From assembly GCF_016056305.1 (NCBI RefSeq), contig NZ_JAECZC010000012.1, forward strand, positions 1 through 64,000: 64,000 bases of DNA, read 5' to 3'. Under the pieces are notes generated by a model that was given only the letters and a program-made list of their open reading frames with translations, was not told where the DNA came from and made no database searches. The translations under genes and the position numbers were made by a program. Origin of the DNA: Amazonocrinis nigriterrae CENA67. GTDB lineage: Bacteria > Cyanobacteriota > Cyanobacteriia > Cyanobacteriales > Nostocaceae. The number at the start of each line of letters is the position of its first letter. Within the stretch, counting starts at the first letter, position 1. Shown here one piece after another: positions 43,641 to 52,683 of the stretch.

Positions 43641-43886
43641 TAGGGTGCGTTATGGACTCTTGTCCTAACGCACCGAAAATCTCTGGCGGTGCGTTATTGC
43701 GCCAGCATAACGCACCCTACAAAACTTGATATAAAAGTCTCCCCTCCCCGTTCACGGGGAGGGGTTGGGGGTGGGGTGCAATGACAGTGGGAATTATAAC
43801 TATTTATCCGAACTTGATATACTTAATATAATAGTAAAATCCAATTCTCTTTTTCCCAATTACCAATTACCAATTACCAATTACCG
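43641..43886. repeat. GGTGCGTTA dispersed repeat, GC hairpin and AATTACC heptamers
   Basis: TAGGGTGCGTTA...CTAACGCACC, GGTGCGTTA...TAACGCACCCTA at 43641-43720 is a compound inverted repeat related to 251-281. CTCCCCTCCCCGTTCACGGGGAGGGG at about 43738-43764 forms a strong hairpin followed by TTGGGGGTGGGGTGCAATGAC. AATTACC heptamers run at about 43858-43886, directly at the 3' end of the TPR-CHAT gene. The hairpin may terminate that gene's transcript. Confidence 0.75.
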
Positions 43887-43889
43887 ACC

Positions 43890-46800
43890 TCATTTACCAG
43901 AAAGTGGAGTCCAATCACCAGAGGGAACAAAGCTTGCCCAGTAGAAGGGGTGTTGATATTTGGGGTTAGAAAGAAATTCAAGCTGTACCTCTCGTAGTGC
44001 TTCATGTCTGCCTTTGCCTGCTTTTAACTTTTGGTAATACTTCACCATCAGTTCTTTAGTCCCACTATTGTCTACCTTCCACAGACTCAACAGTTGGCTT
44101 TGACTCCCTGCAATCACTAAAGCACGGCGCAACCCATACAACCCATCACCAACTTTCACATCTCCTAGTCCAGTTTCGCAAGCAGATAGCACTACTAACT
44201 GTGTTCCACGTAAATTCAGCCCTGCTATTTCCAAAGCTGTGAGTACACCATCATCATAGCTGGAGACTGCTTTGGAGCGATTGTTAAAACCTGCTAAAGC
44301 TATTCCTGAACGCAACAAGGGATTTTCCAGGTTTAAGATTTTTGGCTGTTGTAAATCAAACTCGTTTGGCAGTAATTTTACTTCTTGATCTGGGAGAAAG
44401 AAGCCGTGAGTTGCTAAGTGCAAGATACTGGGGGCGGAAAGTTGTTTTATAGCTGTTTCTGTGGCTAGCTTTTGTGATATGATTTGTGTTTGCGGAAAAA
44501 CTGCTTTAATACTTTCTGCTTCTTGAATTGTGGCTTGCAGTGAACTAACATGCAAACTAGCTAAGTCAGTGGAGCGTCGGTTATCAAAGCTGCGTGTGTC
44601 ATCAGATTTCGGCTTAACAGCGATCGCATTTTCTTGTTGATTGTAATCGATGTTAGCAAACACCACAGGAGCCGAGGTGCTACCAGCATATAATTGTAGC
44701 CTGAGCAAATCTCGCCCACTGCTGAAATAAGAGAAAGCATAATGCCCAATCAGGTATTTACCTTGTTCATCTTGTAAGGCTTCAAAAGGAATCAATGACA
44801 ACTGTCCATCGGGTGAAATCAACAGATGACGCGTATCACCCAACAGTGGACGAATAGGTGCCATGACTTGCTGATCTAATGTCCGCGCGAGTTTTTGCAC
44901 AGATGCAACATCGCTAACAGGCTCAACTTTAAAGATTGAGCGATCGCTTTCTCTTCTATCATTTTCTTTAATGGCATTATTTTTATTCTCCTGATTCGTT
45001 TCTAAAGGAGACTTGGTTGCCAAAGCTTCTCGCAGATTCGTCACAGACTTGTCAATAGCCGCAGCATCACCCAAGTCAACCCACTTTGGTTCACCAGAAG
45101 AACGCAGCACCGCCGCAGCATAACGCGGTTTGCCGTATTTTTCAGTCAATTTGGCTTTGGGATTAAAGGGTTTATACAACACAATTTCTACCAAAGCTGC
45201 ATCTGGTGGTATCTTAGCTTGGATAGCTGCTAACTCTACTGGCTGGGTGGTGGTGCGGAACTCGCCACTAAGAGCGCTGATAGCGTCTTCTAAGCGTTCT
45301 TTCTCTGCTTGTAGTTGTTGAAATTGCGCTTGATATTTTTCAGGTGTTTGTTTTCCCAGTCCCCTGTATACCAGTGCAGATAACTGTTGCAGTACATTCA
45401 ACCATTCATCTAATAATTTTTTCGTTTCTGGCTTAATAGCTAGTTGACTGCGTAGCGTTTGTATGTTGTCTGCAACGGCATCTAGTACCAGCCCTTTACG
45501 GCGTAACACTGTTGTTAGTGCCAGGCGTGATACTGTGGGATTATTGGCAGCTTTTTGGAAGGCGAGAGAAGCAGCAAAGTAAGTTGATCCTGCGAAGGTT
45601 TTAGCGTAGTTTTGTTTTCTCTGTTCTGAACCGACAGCAAAGATGAGTGGCAAATTATGCTTTTCAACTTCTAGCCCGCGATTAAAAAAGTCAGTAGTAC
45701 GAGTAATGTCACCTTGCGCCCAATACAGTACTGCCAAATTGTTGAAGCTAGCGGCGATAGAGGGATGTTCTTTACCCAGTACTTTCTCTCTAATTGCCAG
45801 AGAGCGCAGATACAGAGGTTCTGCTTTTTCATAGCTTCCCTGTACTCGGTAAAGTTCTGCCAAATTGTTGAGGCTATTGGCGACATCAGGATGTTCTTTA
45901 CCCAGTACTTTCTCTCTAATTGCCAGAGAGCGCAGATACAGAGGTTCTGCTTTTTCATAGCTTCCCTGTACTCGGTAAAGTGCTGCCAAATTGTTGAGGC
46001 TTTGTGCGACAGAGGGATGTTCTTTACCCAGTACTTTTTCTCTAATTGCTAGAGAGCGCAGATACAGAGGTTCTGCTTTTTCATAGCTTCCCTGTACTCG
46101 GTAAAGTTCTGCCAAATTGTTGAGGCTAGTGGCGACAAAGGGGTGTTCTTTACCCAGTACTTTTTCTCTAATTGCTAGAGAGCGCAGATACAGAGGTTCT
46201 GCTTTTTTATAGCTTCCCTGTTCTTGGTAAAGTGCTGCCAAATTGCTGAGGCTAGTGGCGACAGAGGGATGTTGTTTACCCAGTACTTTTTCTTTAATTG
46301 CCAAAGAGCGCAGATACAGAGGTTCTGCTTTTTCATAGCTTCCCTGTACTTGGTAAAGTCCTGCCAAATTATTCAGGCTAGTGGCGACATCAGGGTGTTC
46401 TTTACCCAGTACTTTCTCCCAAATTGCCAGAGAGCGCAGATACAGAGGCTCTGCTTTTTCATAGCTTCCCTGTTCTCGGTAGAGTACTGCCAAATTGTTG
46501 AGGCTAGTGGCGACATCAGGGTGTTCTTTACCCAATACTTTCTCTCTAATTGCCAGAGAGCGCAGATACAGAGGTTCTGCTTTTTTATAGCTTCCCTGCT
46601 GTTGGTAAAGTTCTGCCAAATTGTTGAGGCTAGCGGCAACATTAGGATGTTCTTTACCGAGTACTTTCTCAAAAATTGCCAGAGAGCGCAGATACAGAGG
46701 CTCTGCTTTTTCATAGCTTCCCTTTGCTCGGTAAAGTTCTGCCAAATTGTTGAGGCTAGCGGCAACATTAGGATGTTCTTTACCGAGTACTTTCTCAAAA

Positions 46801-47186
46801 ATTGCCAGAGAGCGCAGATACAGAGGTTCTGCTTTTTTATAGCTTCCCTGCTTTTGGTAAAGTCCTGCCAAATTGTTGAGGCTATCGGCAACATCAGGAT
46901 GTTCTTTACCCAGTACTTTCTCTGTTATTGCTAAGGCGCGTTCTGCTAGGGGGATGGCTTGACTGTATTTACCTTCGTTATATAACTGAATGACTTGTTG
47001 ATTCAGTCGCTCGGCTTCCTCCAATTCTGCTGACTGTTGTGCTGAGAGTGGCGGCTGAGGTTGTCCTGTCACTTCTCTTGGAATGCTCACCAGCAACCCT
47101 AATGCCATTGCTGCTGTCATTGACCAGCAAAGCAATTTCATCCTACCTGAGATTTGAGTTTTTGACTTTGAGAACCGTCGAGACAC
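43890..47186 (-). CDS. Secreted TPR-CHAT protein
   Basis: The protein has 1098 residues. A basic start and hydrophobic core (KLLCWSMTAAMALGLLVSI) form a signal peptide. Residues 72-491 contain ten 42-residue TPR units of consensus GSYEKAEPLYLRSLAIREKV-LGKEHPxVAxSLNNLAxLY, plus a degenerate eleventh. After a helical linker, the C-terminal CHAT (caspase-like) domain has the catalytic His927 in LHLATHGFFLPD and Cys1003 in VVLSACETGLGD, followed by GLRRALVIAGSQSQLLSLW. Both dyad residues are intact, so protease activity is possible. The start could be GTG at 47186 or ATG 15 codons later (47141), preceded by AGGTAGG. The next upstream gene is a perfect mirrored copy of itself, 158 bases away. Confidence 0.93.
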   Translation of the reverse strand: MSRRFSKSKTQISGRMKLLCWSMTAAMALGLLVSIPREVTGQPQPPLSAQQSAELEEAERLNQQVIQLYNEGKYSQAIPLAERALAITEKVLGKEHPDVADSLNNLAGLYQKQGSYKKAEPLYLRSLAIFEKVLGKEHPNVAASLNNLAELYRAKGSYEKAEPLYLRSLAIFEKVLGKEHPNVAASLNNLAELYQQQGSYKKAEPLYLRSLAIREKVLGKEHPDVATSLNNLAVLYREQGSYEKAEPLYLRSLAIWEKVLGKEHPDVATSLNNLAGLYQVQGSYEKAEPLYLRSLAIKEKVLGKQHPSVATSLSNLAALYQEQGSYKKAEPLYLRSLAIREKVLGKEHPFVATSLNNLAELYRVQGSYEKAEPLYLRSLAIREKVLGKEHPSVAQSLNNLAALYRVQGSYEKAEPLYLRSLAIREKVLGKEHPDVANSLNNLAELYRVQGSYEKAEPLYLRSLAIREKVLGKEHPSIAASFNNLAVLYWAQGDITRTTDFFNRGLEVEKHNLPLIFAVGSEQRKQNYAKTFAGSTYFAASLAFQKAANNPTVSRLALTTVLRRKGLVLDAVADNIQTLRSQLAIKPETKKLLDEWLNVLQQLSALVYRGLGKQTPEKYQAQFQQLQAEKERLEDAISALSGEFRTTTQPVELAAIQAKIPPDAALVEIVLYKPFNPKAKLTEKYGKPRYAAAVLRSSGEPKWVDLGDAAAIDKSVTNLREALATKSPLETNQENKNNAIKENDRRESDRSIFKVEPVSDVASVQKLARTLDQQVMAPIRPLLGDTRHLLISPDGQLSLIPFEALQDEQGKYLIGHYAFSYFSSGRDLLRLQLYAGSTSAPVVFANIDYNQQENAIAVKPKSDDTRSFDNRRSTDLASLHVSSLQATIQEAESIKAVFPQTQIISQKLATETAIKQLSAPSILHLATHGFFLPDQEVKLLPNEFDLQQPKILNLENPLLRSGIALAGFNNRSKAVSSYDDGVLTALEIAGLNLRGTQLVVLSACETGLGDVKVGDGLYGLRRALVIAGSQSQLLSLWKVDNSGTKELMVKYYQKLKAGKGRHEALREVQLEFLSNPKYQHPFYWASFVPSGDWTPLSGK
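45714..46973 (-). repeat. Ten 126-bp tandem DNA repeats encoding the TPR units
   Basis: The TPR coding region is made of ten consecutive 126-base units of very similar DNA, not only of similar protein. Changes cluster at a few codons (REK/FEK/WEK/KEK; HPD/HPN/HPS/HPF; YRVQ/YQQQ/YREQ). This degree of DNA identity indicates recent expansion or gene conversion and makes repeat number prone to change and to assembly error. The mirror copy lies at 47558-48817. Confidence 0.9.
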
Positions 47187-47344
47187 TTACCTAAGCTCCC
47201 TGACTAAGTTGGGTAATAATGATTTTTTTAGATCTTGCTTCTTCCCCTGAGTACGCCTTGAACTTAAGTTCAAGGCGTACTCAGGGGAAGAAGCAAGATC
47301 TAAAAAAATCATTATTACCCAACTTAGTCAGGGAGCTTAGGTAA
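47187..47344. other. Axis of the giant palindrome between the two TPR-CHAT copies
   Basis: These 158 bases are perfectly self-complementary around GAACTT|AAGTTC, so each TPR-CHAT copy has only 79 bases of private upstream sequence. The half-site reads AAGTTCAAGGCGTACTCAGG, GGAAGAAGCAAGATCT, AAAAAAATCATTATTACCC. No clear promoter can be named. If the symmetry is artificial, the true 5' region of the gene is missing here. Confidence 0.9.
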
Positions 47345-50300
47345 GTGTCTCGACGGTTCTCAAAGTCAAAAACTCAAATCTCAGGTAGGATGAAATTGCT
47401 TTGCTGGTCAATGACAGCAGCAATGGCATTAGGGTTGCTGGTGAGCATTCCAAGAGAAGTGACAGGACAACCTCAGCCGCCACTCTCAGCACAACAGTCA
47501 GCAGAATTGGAGGAAGCCGAGCGACTGAATCAACAAGTCATTCAGTTATATAACGAAGGTAAATACAGTCAAGCCATCCCCCTAGCAGAACGCGCCTTAG
47601 CAATAACAGAGAAAGTACTGGGTAAAGAACATCCTGATGTTGCCGATAGCCTCAACAATTTGGCAGGACTTTACCAAAAGCAGGGAAGCTATAAAAAAGC
47701 AGAACCTCTGTATCTGCGCTCTCTGGCAATTTTTGAGAAAGTACTCGGTAAAGAACATCCTAATGTTGCCGCTAGCCTCAACAATTTGGCAGAACTTTAC
47801 CGAGCAAAGGGAAGCTATGAAAAAGCAGAGCCTCTGTATCTGCGCTCTCTGGCAATTTTTGAGAAAGTACTCGGTAAAGAACATCCTAATGTTGCCGCTA
47901 GCCTCAACAATTTGGCAGAACTTTACCAACAGCAGGGAAGCTATAAAAAAGCAGAACCTCTGTATCTGCGCTCTCTGGCAATTAGAGAGAAAGTATTGGG
48001 TAAAGAACACCCTGATGTCGCCACTAGCCTCAACAATTTGGCAGTACTCTACCGAGAACAGGGAAGCTATGAAAAAGCAGAGCCTCTGTATCTGCGCTCT
48101 CTGGCAATTTGGGAGAAAGTACTGGGTAAAGAACACCCTGATGTCGCCACTAGCCTGAATAATTTGGCAGGACTTTACCAAGTACAGGGAAGCTATGAAA
48201 AAGCAGAACCTCTGTATCTGCGCTCTTTGGCAATTAAAGAAAAAGTACTGGGTAAACAACATCCCTCTGTCGCCACTAGCCTCAGCAATTTGGCAGCACT
48301 TTACCAAGAACAGGGAAGCTATAAAAAAGCAGAACCTCTGTATCTGCGCTCTCTAGCAATTAGAGAAAAAGTACTGGGTAAAGAACACCCCTTTGTCGCC
48401 ACTAGCCTCAACAATTTGGCAGAACTTTACCGAGTACAGGGAAGCTATGAAAAAGCAGAACCTCTGTATCTGCGCTCTCTAGCAATTAGAGAAAAAGTAC
48501 TGGGTAAAGAACATCCCTCTGTCGCACAAAGCCTCAACAATTTGGCAGCACTTTACCGAGTACAGGGAAGCTATGAAAAAGCAGAACCTCTGTATCTGCG
48601 CTCTCTGGCAATTAGAGAGAAAGTACTGGGTAAAGAACATCCTGATGTCGCCAATAGCCTCAACAATTTGGCAGAACTTTACCGAGTACAGGGAAGCTAT
48701 GAAAAAGCAGAACCTCTGTATCTGCGCTCTCTGGCAATTAGAGAGAAAGTACTGGGTAAAGAACATCCCTCTATCGCCGCTAGCTTCAACAATTTGGCAG
48801 TACTGTATTGGGCGCAAGGTGACATTACTCGTACTACTGACTTTTTTAATCGCGGGCTAGAAGTTGAAAAGCATAATTTGCCACTCATCTTTGCTGTCGG
48901 TTCAGAACAGAGAAAACAAAACTACGCTAAAACCTTCGCAGGATCAACTTACTTTGCTGCTTCTCTCGCCTTCCAAAAAGCTGCCAATAATCCCACAGTA
49001 TCACGCCTGGCACTAACAACAGTGTTACGCCGTAAAGGGCTGGTACTAGATGCCGTTGCAGACAACATACAAACGCTACGCAGTCAACTAGCTATTAAGC
49101 CAGAAACGAAAAAATTATTAGATGAATGGTTGAATGTACTGCAACAGTTATCTGCACTGGTATACAGGGGACTGGGAAAACAAACACCTGAAAAATATCA
49201 AGCGCAATTTCAACAACTACAAGCAGAGAAAGAACGCTTAGAAGACGCTATCAGCGCTCTTAGTGGCGAGTTCCGCACCACCACCCAGCCAGTAGAGTTA
49301 GCAGCTATCCAAGCTAAGATACCACCAGATGCAGCTTTGGTAGAAATTGTGTTGTATAAACCCTTTAATCCCAAAGCCAAATTGACTGAAAAATACGGCA
49401 AACCGCGTTATGCTGCGGCGGTGCTGCGTTCTTCTGGTGAACCAAAGTGGGTTGACTTGGGTGATGCTGCGGCTATTGACAAGTCTGTGACGAATCTGCG
49501 AGAAGCTTTGGCAACCAAGTCTCCTTTAGAAACGAATCAGGAGAATAAAAATAATGCCATTAAAGAAAATGATAGAAGAGAAAGCGATCGCTCAATCTTT
49601 AAAGTTGAGCCTGTTAGCGATGTTGCATCTGTGCAAAAACTCGCGCGGACATTAGATCAGCAAGTCATGGCACCTATTCGTCCACTGTTGGGTGATACGC
49701 GTCATCTGTTGATTTCACCCGATGGACAGTTGTCATTGATTCCTTTTGAAGCCTTACAAGATGAACAAGGTAAATACCTGATTGGGCATTATGCTTTCTC
49801 TTATTTCAGCAGTGGGCGAGATTTGCTCAGGCTACAATTATATGCTGGTAGCACCTCGGCTCCTGTGGTGTTTGCTAACATCGATTACAATCAACAAGAA
49901 AATGCGATCGCTGTTAAGCCGAAATCTGATGACACACGCAGCTTTGATAACCGACGCTCCACTGACTTAGCTAGTTTGCATGTTAGTTCACTGCAAGCCA
50001 CAATTCAAGAAGCAGAAAGTATTAAAGCAGTTTTTCCGCAAACACAAATCATATCACAAAAGCTAGCCACAGAAACAGCTATAAAACAACTTTCCGCCCC
50101 CAGTATCTTGCACTTAGCAACTCACGGCTTCTTTCTCCCAGATCAAGAAGTAAAATTACTGCCAAACGAGTTTGATTTACAACAGCCAAAAATCTTAAAC
50201 CTGGAAAATCCCTTGTTGCGTTCAGGAATAGCTTTAGCAGGTTTTAACAATCGCTCCAAAGCAGTCTCCAGCTATGATGATGGTGTACTCACAGCTTTGG

Positions 50301-50641
50301 AAATAGCAGGGCTGAATTTACGTGGAACACAGTTAGTAGTGCTATCTGCTTGCGAAACTGGACTAGGAGATGTGAAAGTTGGTGATGGGTTGTATGGGTT
50401 GCGCCGTGCTTTAGTGATTGCAGGGAGTCAAAGCCAACTGTTGAGTCTGTGGAAGGTAGACAATAGTGGGACTAAAGAACTGATGGTGAAGTATTACCAA
50501 AAGTTAAAAGCAGGCAAAGGCAGACATGAAGCACTACGAGAGGTACAGCTTGAATTTCTTTCTAACCCCAAATATCAACACCCCTTCTACTGGGCAAGCT
50601 TTGTTCCCTCTGGTGATTGGACTCCACTTTCTGGTAAATGA
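47345..50641 (+). CDS. Secreted TPR-CHAT protein, mirrored copy
   Basis: This is the exact inverted duplicate of the minus-strand gene at 43890-47186: 1098 residues, same signal peptide, ten TPR units (47558-48817), His927 and Cys1003. With not even a silent change visible between the copies it carries no independent evidence of being a second gene. Confidence 0.85.
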   Translation: MSRRFSKSKTQISGRMKLLCWSMTAAMALGLLVSIPREVTGQPQPPLSAQQSAELEEAERLNQQVIQLYNEGKYSQAIPLAERALAITEKVLGKEHPDVADSLNNLAGLYQKQGSYKKAEPLYLRSLAIFEKVLGKEHPNVAASLNNLAELYRAKGSYEKAEPLYLRSLAIFEKVLGKEHPNVAASLNNLAELYQQQGSYKKAEPLYLRSLAIREKVLGKEHPDVATSLNNLAVLYREQGSYEKAEPLYLRSLAIWEKVLGKEHPDVATSLNNLAGLYQVQGSYEKAEPLYLRSLAIKEKVLGKQHPSVATSLSNLAALYQEQGSYKKAEPLYLRSLAIREKVLGKEHPFVATSLNNLAELYRVQGSYEKAEPLYLRSLAIREKVLGKEHPSVAQSLNNLAALYRVQGSYEKAEPLYLRSLAIREKVLGKEHPDVANSLNNLAELYRVQGSYEKAEPLYLRSLAIREKVLGKEHPSIAASFNNLAVLYWAQGDITRTTDFFNRGLEVEKHNLPLIFAVGSEQRKQNYAKTFAGSTYFAASLAFQKAANNPTVSRLALTTVLRRKGLVLDAVADNIQTLRSQLAIKPETKKLLDEWLNVLQQLSALVYRGLGKQTPEKYQAQFQQLQAEKERLEDAISALSGEFRTTTQPVELAAIQAKIPPDAALVEIVLYKPFNPKAKLTEKYGKPRYAAAVLRSSGEPKWVDLGDAAAIDKSVTNLREALATKSPLETNQENKNNAIKENDRRESDRSIFKVEPVSDVASVQKLARTLDQQVMAPIRPLLGDTRHLLISPDGQLSLIPFEALQDEQGKYLIGHYAFSYFSSGRDLLRLQLYAGSTSAPVVFANIDYNQQENAIAVKPKSDDTRSFDNRRSTDLASLHVSSLQATIQEAESIKAVFPQTQIISQKLATETAIKQLSAPSILHLATHGFFLPDQEVKLLPNEFDLQQPKILNLENPLLRSGIALAGFNNRSKAVSSYDDGVLTALEIAGLNLRGTQLVVLSACETGLGDVKVGDGLYGLRRALVIAGSQSQLLSLWKVDNSGTKELMVKYYQKLKAGKGRHEALREVQLEFLSNPKYQHPFYWASFVPSGDWTPLSGK
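47558..48817 (+). repeat. 126-bp TPR-encoding tandem repeats, mirrored copy
   Basis: This is the mirror of 45714-46973. The two ten-unit arrays have the same unit order. Independent tandem arrays of this kind would be expected to drift, which argues that one arm is a copy made in silico or by hairpin read-through. Confidence 0.85.
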
Positions 50642-51482
50642 GGTCGGTAATTGGTAATTGGTAATTGGTAATTGGGAAAAAGAGAATTGGATTTTACTAT
50701 TATATTAAGTATATCAAGTTCGGATAAATAGTTATAATTCCCACTGTCATTGCACCCCACCCCCAACCCCTCCCCGTGAACGGGGAGGGGAGACTTTTAT
50801 ATCAAGTTTTGTAGGGTGCGTTATGCTGGCGCAATAACGCACCGCCAGAGATTTTCGGTGCGTTAGGACAAGAGTCCATAACGCACCCTACTGGCTGAAA
50901 TCTTTTATGGACAAGGTTTTTTGACTTGTGTGTACACCGTAGCTCCTAAAAGGCGAGGGAGGAGGAACGAAAAAATAAGGGTTTTACTCCCCTCTCCTTG
51001 TAGGAGAGGGGCCGGGGGAGAGGTTAAAACAGCACTTGTCAAACTCACGTTTACTTATTAATTAAACCCTGTGGTAACCACAGCTTATTCATCCATAACC
51101 ACAGCTTAAGCCGTGGTAACGACAGCTTAAAGGTTCCTTATCAATGAATATTCTGTGGTAACCACAGCTTATTCATCCATAACCACAGCTTAAGCCGTGG
51201 TAACGACAGCTTAAAGGTTCCTTATCAATGGATATTCTGTGGTAACCACAGCTTGTTCATTCATAACCACAGGGTTTATTTTATAGCAAAGTGCTGAGTG
51301 CTGAGTGCTGAGTGCTGAGTATAAACCTAGTTGTTTATTGGCTTTGAGCAATCAGCACTGTCCTAAACTATGCTTCAACTCCTGTAACTCTAAGTTATTA
51401 AGATTCCCCAGTCCCCAGTCCCCAGTAATTAGTTAGAGTGAATGACAAATGAATGTGCATCTAGTGTCAGGAGGAAAGAATC
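50642..51482. repeat. Mirrored repeat-packed spacer
   Basis: This is the inverted duplicate of 43049-43889. It contains in reverse order AATTACC heptamers, the GC hairpin and GGTGCGTTA element (50811-50890), the double-hairpin repeat (50952-51025), the 84-bp tandem array (51061-51279), and the CAGCACT and GGGGACT arrays. There is no gene. Confidence 0.9.
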
Positions 51483-52490
51483 GTGAAAGCAGTCTTAATG
51501 ACAGCGGCTGGTAGTCCTGAAGTTCTGCAACTACAGGAAGTAGTAAATCCTACTGTTCCCGTAGGAAATACTGAGCTTTTAGTCCGCTTGGTAGCAGCTG
51601 GTGTTAACCCCATTGACACCAAACTTCGTAGTCGAGGCACTTTCTACCCTGAGCAAATGCCTGCTATTTTAGGATGTGATGGTGCTGGTATAGTTGAGGC
51701 GGTGGGTGCTGGGGTAGAGCGTTTTCGTCCGGGAGACGAAGTTTATTTTTGTTATGGCGGCTTGGGCGCACACCAAGGTAACTATGCTGAATATACTGTT
51801 GTTGATGAAAGGTTTGTGGCGCGTAAACCCGCTTCAATCTCTTTTGCAGAAGCAGCCGCAGCGCCTTTGGTGTTAATCACCGCTTGGGAAGCTTTGTATG
51901 AACGGGGACGACTGGAACCTGGAGAACGAGTTTTAATTCATGCTGGTGCTGGTGGTGTCGGTCATGTAGCGATTCAATTGGCAAAACTCAAAGGTGCTAC
52001 TGTCTCTACTACTGTAAGTACTGAAGAAAAGGCGAATTTTGTCAGACAACTCGGTGCTGATCATGTAATTTTTTACAAACAAACAAACTTTGTGCAAGCA
52101 GTTTTAGATTGGACTGATGGCGAAGGGGTGGATTTAGCTTTTGACACTGTAGGCGGTGAAACTTTTTATCAAACGTTTCCGGCTGTGCGAGTGTATGGTG
52201 ATATTGTGACGATTCTGGAACCAGATCCTAAGACTGTTTGGAAATCCGCAAGAACGCGTAATCTCCGCATTGGGTTGGAATTAATGTTAACACCGATGTT
52301 GCTAGGATTGGAGGAAAGTCTTCAGCACCATGCAGATATTCTGGAACAGTGTGCTAAATGGATTGATCAGGGTAAGTTGAAAATTCAGGTTAATCATCAG
52401 TTTCGCTTAGAAGAAGCAGCGGCGGCACATCAATTACTTGAAAGTGGAGCGATCGCGGGTAAAATTGTTCTGCTGGTTAGGGATGAATGA
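51483..52490 (+). CDS. NADPH quinone oxidoreductase-like MDR enzyme, mirrored copy
   Basis: This is the inverted duplicate of 42041-43048 with an identical 335-residue product, the same GTG start and the same AGGAGGAAAG ribosome-binding site at about 51469-51478. Confidence 0.85.
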   Translation: MKAVLMTAAGSPEVLQLQEVVNPTVPVGNTELLVRLVAAGVNPIDTKLRSRGTFYPEQMPAILGCDGAGIVEAVGAGVERFRPGDEVYFCYGGLGAHQGNYAEYTVVDERFVARKPASISFAEAAAAPLVLITAWEALYERGRLEPGERVLIHAGAGGVGHVAIQLAKLKGATVSTTVSTEEKANFVRQLGADHVIFYKQTNFVQAVLDWTDGEGVDLAFDTVGGETFYQTFPAVRVYGDIVTILEPDPKTVWKSARTRNLRIGLELMLTPMLLGLEESLQHHADILEQCAKWIDQGKLKIQVNHQFRLEEAAAAHQLLESGAIAGKIVLLVRDE

Positions 52491-52683
52491 TATCATGTTC
52501 GCTTAAACACTTATAATACCTGTGGGAATTGGGAATTGGGAATTGGTAATTGGTAATTGGATTTTACTATTAGTCATCACATCTCATCCATCACCCATTA
52601 CCCATTACCCATTACCAGCCAAACCGACTATATCGTAAGTAATTAGTGGAACTTGATATTAAAGGTGGAGTATTGCAGAGATT

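Noticed and set aside
46224-46934. Long open frames antisense to the TPR region (236, 173, 112 and 95 codons, both arms)
   Set aside because: They arise because the 126-base unit has no stop codon in these frames; the repetitive product merely mirrors the TPR array and has no start context.
45714-46973. Regular repeats resembling a CRISPR array
   Set aside because: The period is 126 bases with no unique spacers, and every unit is in frame inside a TPR-coding gene.
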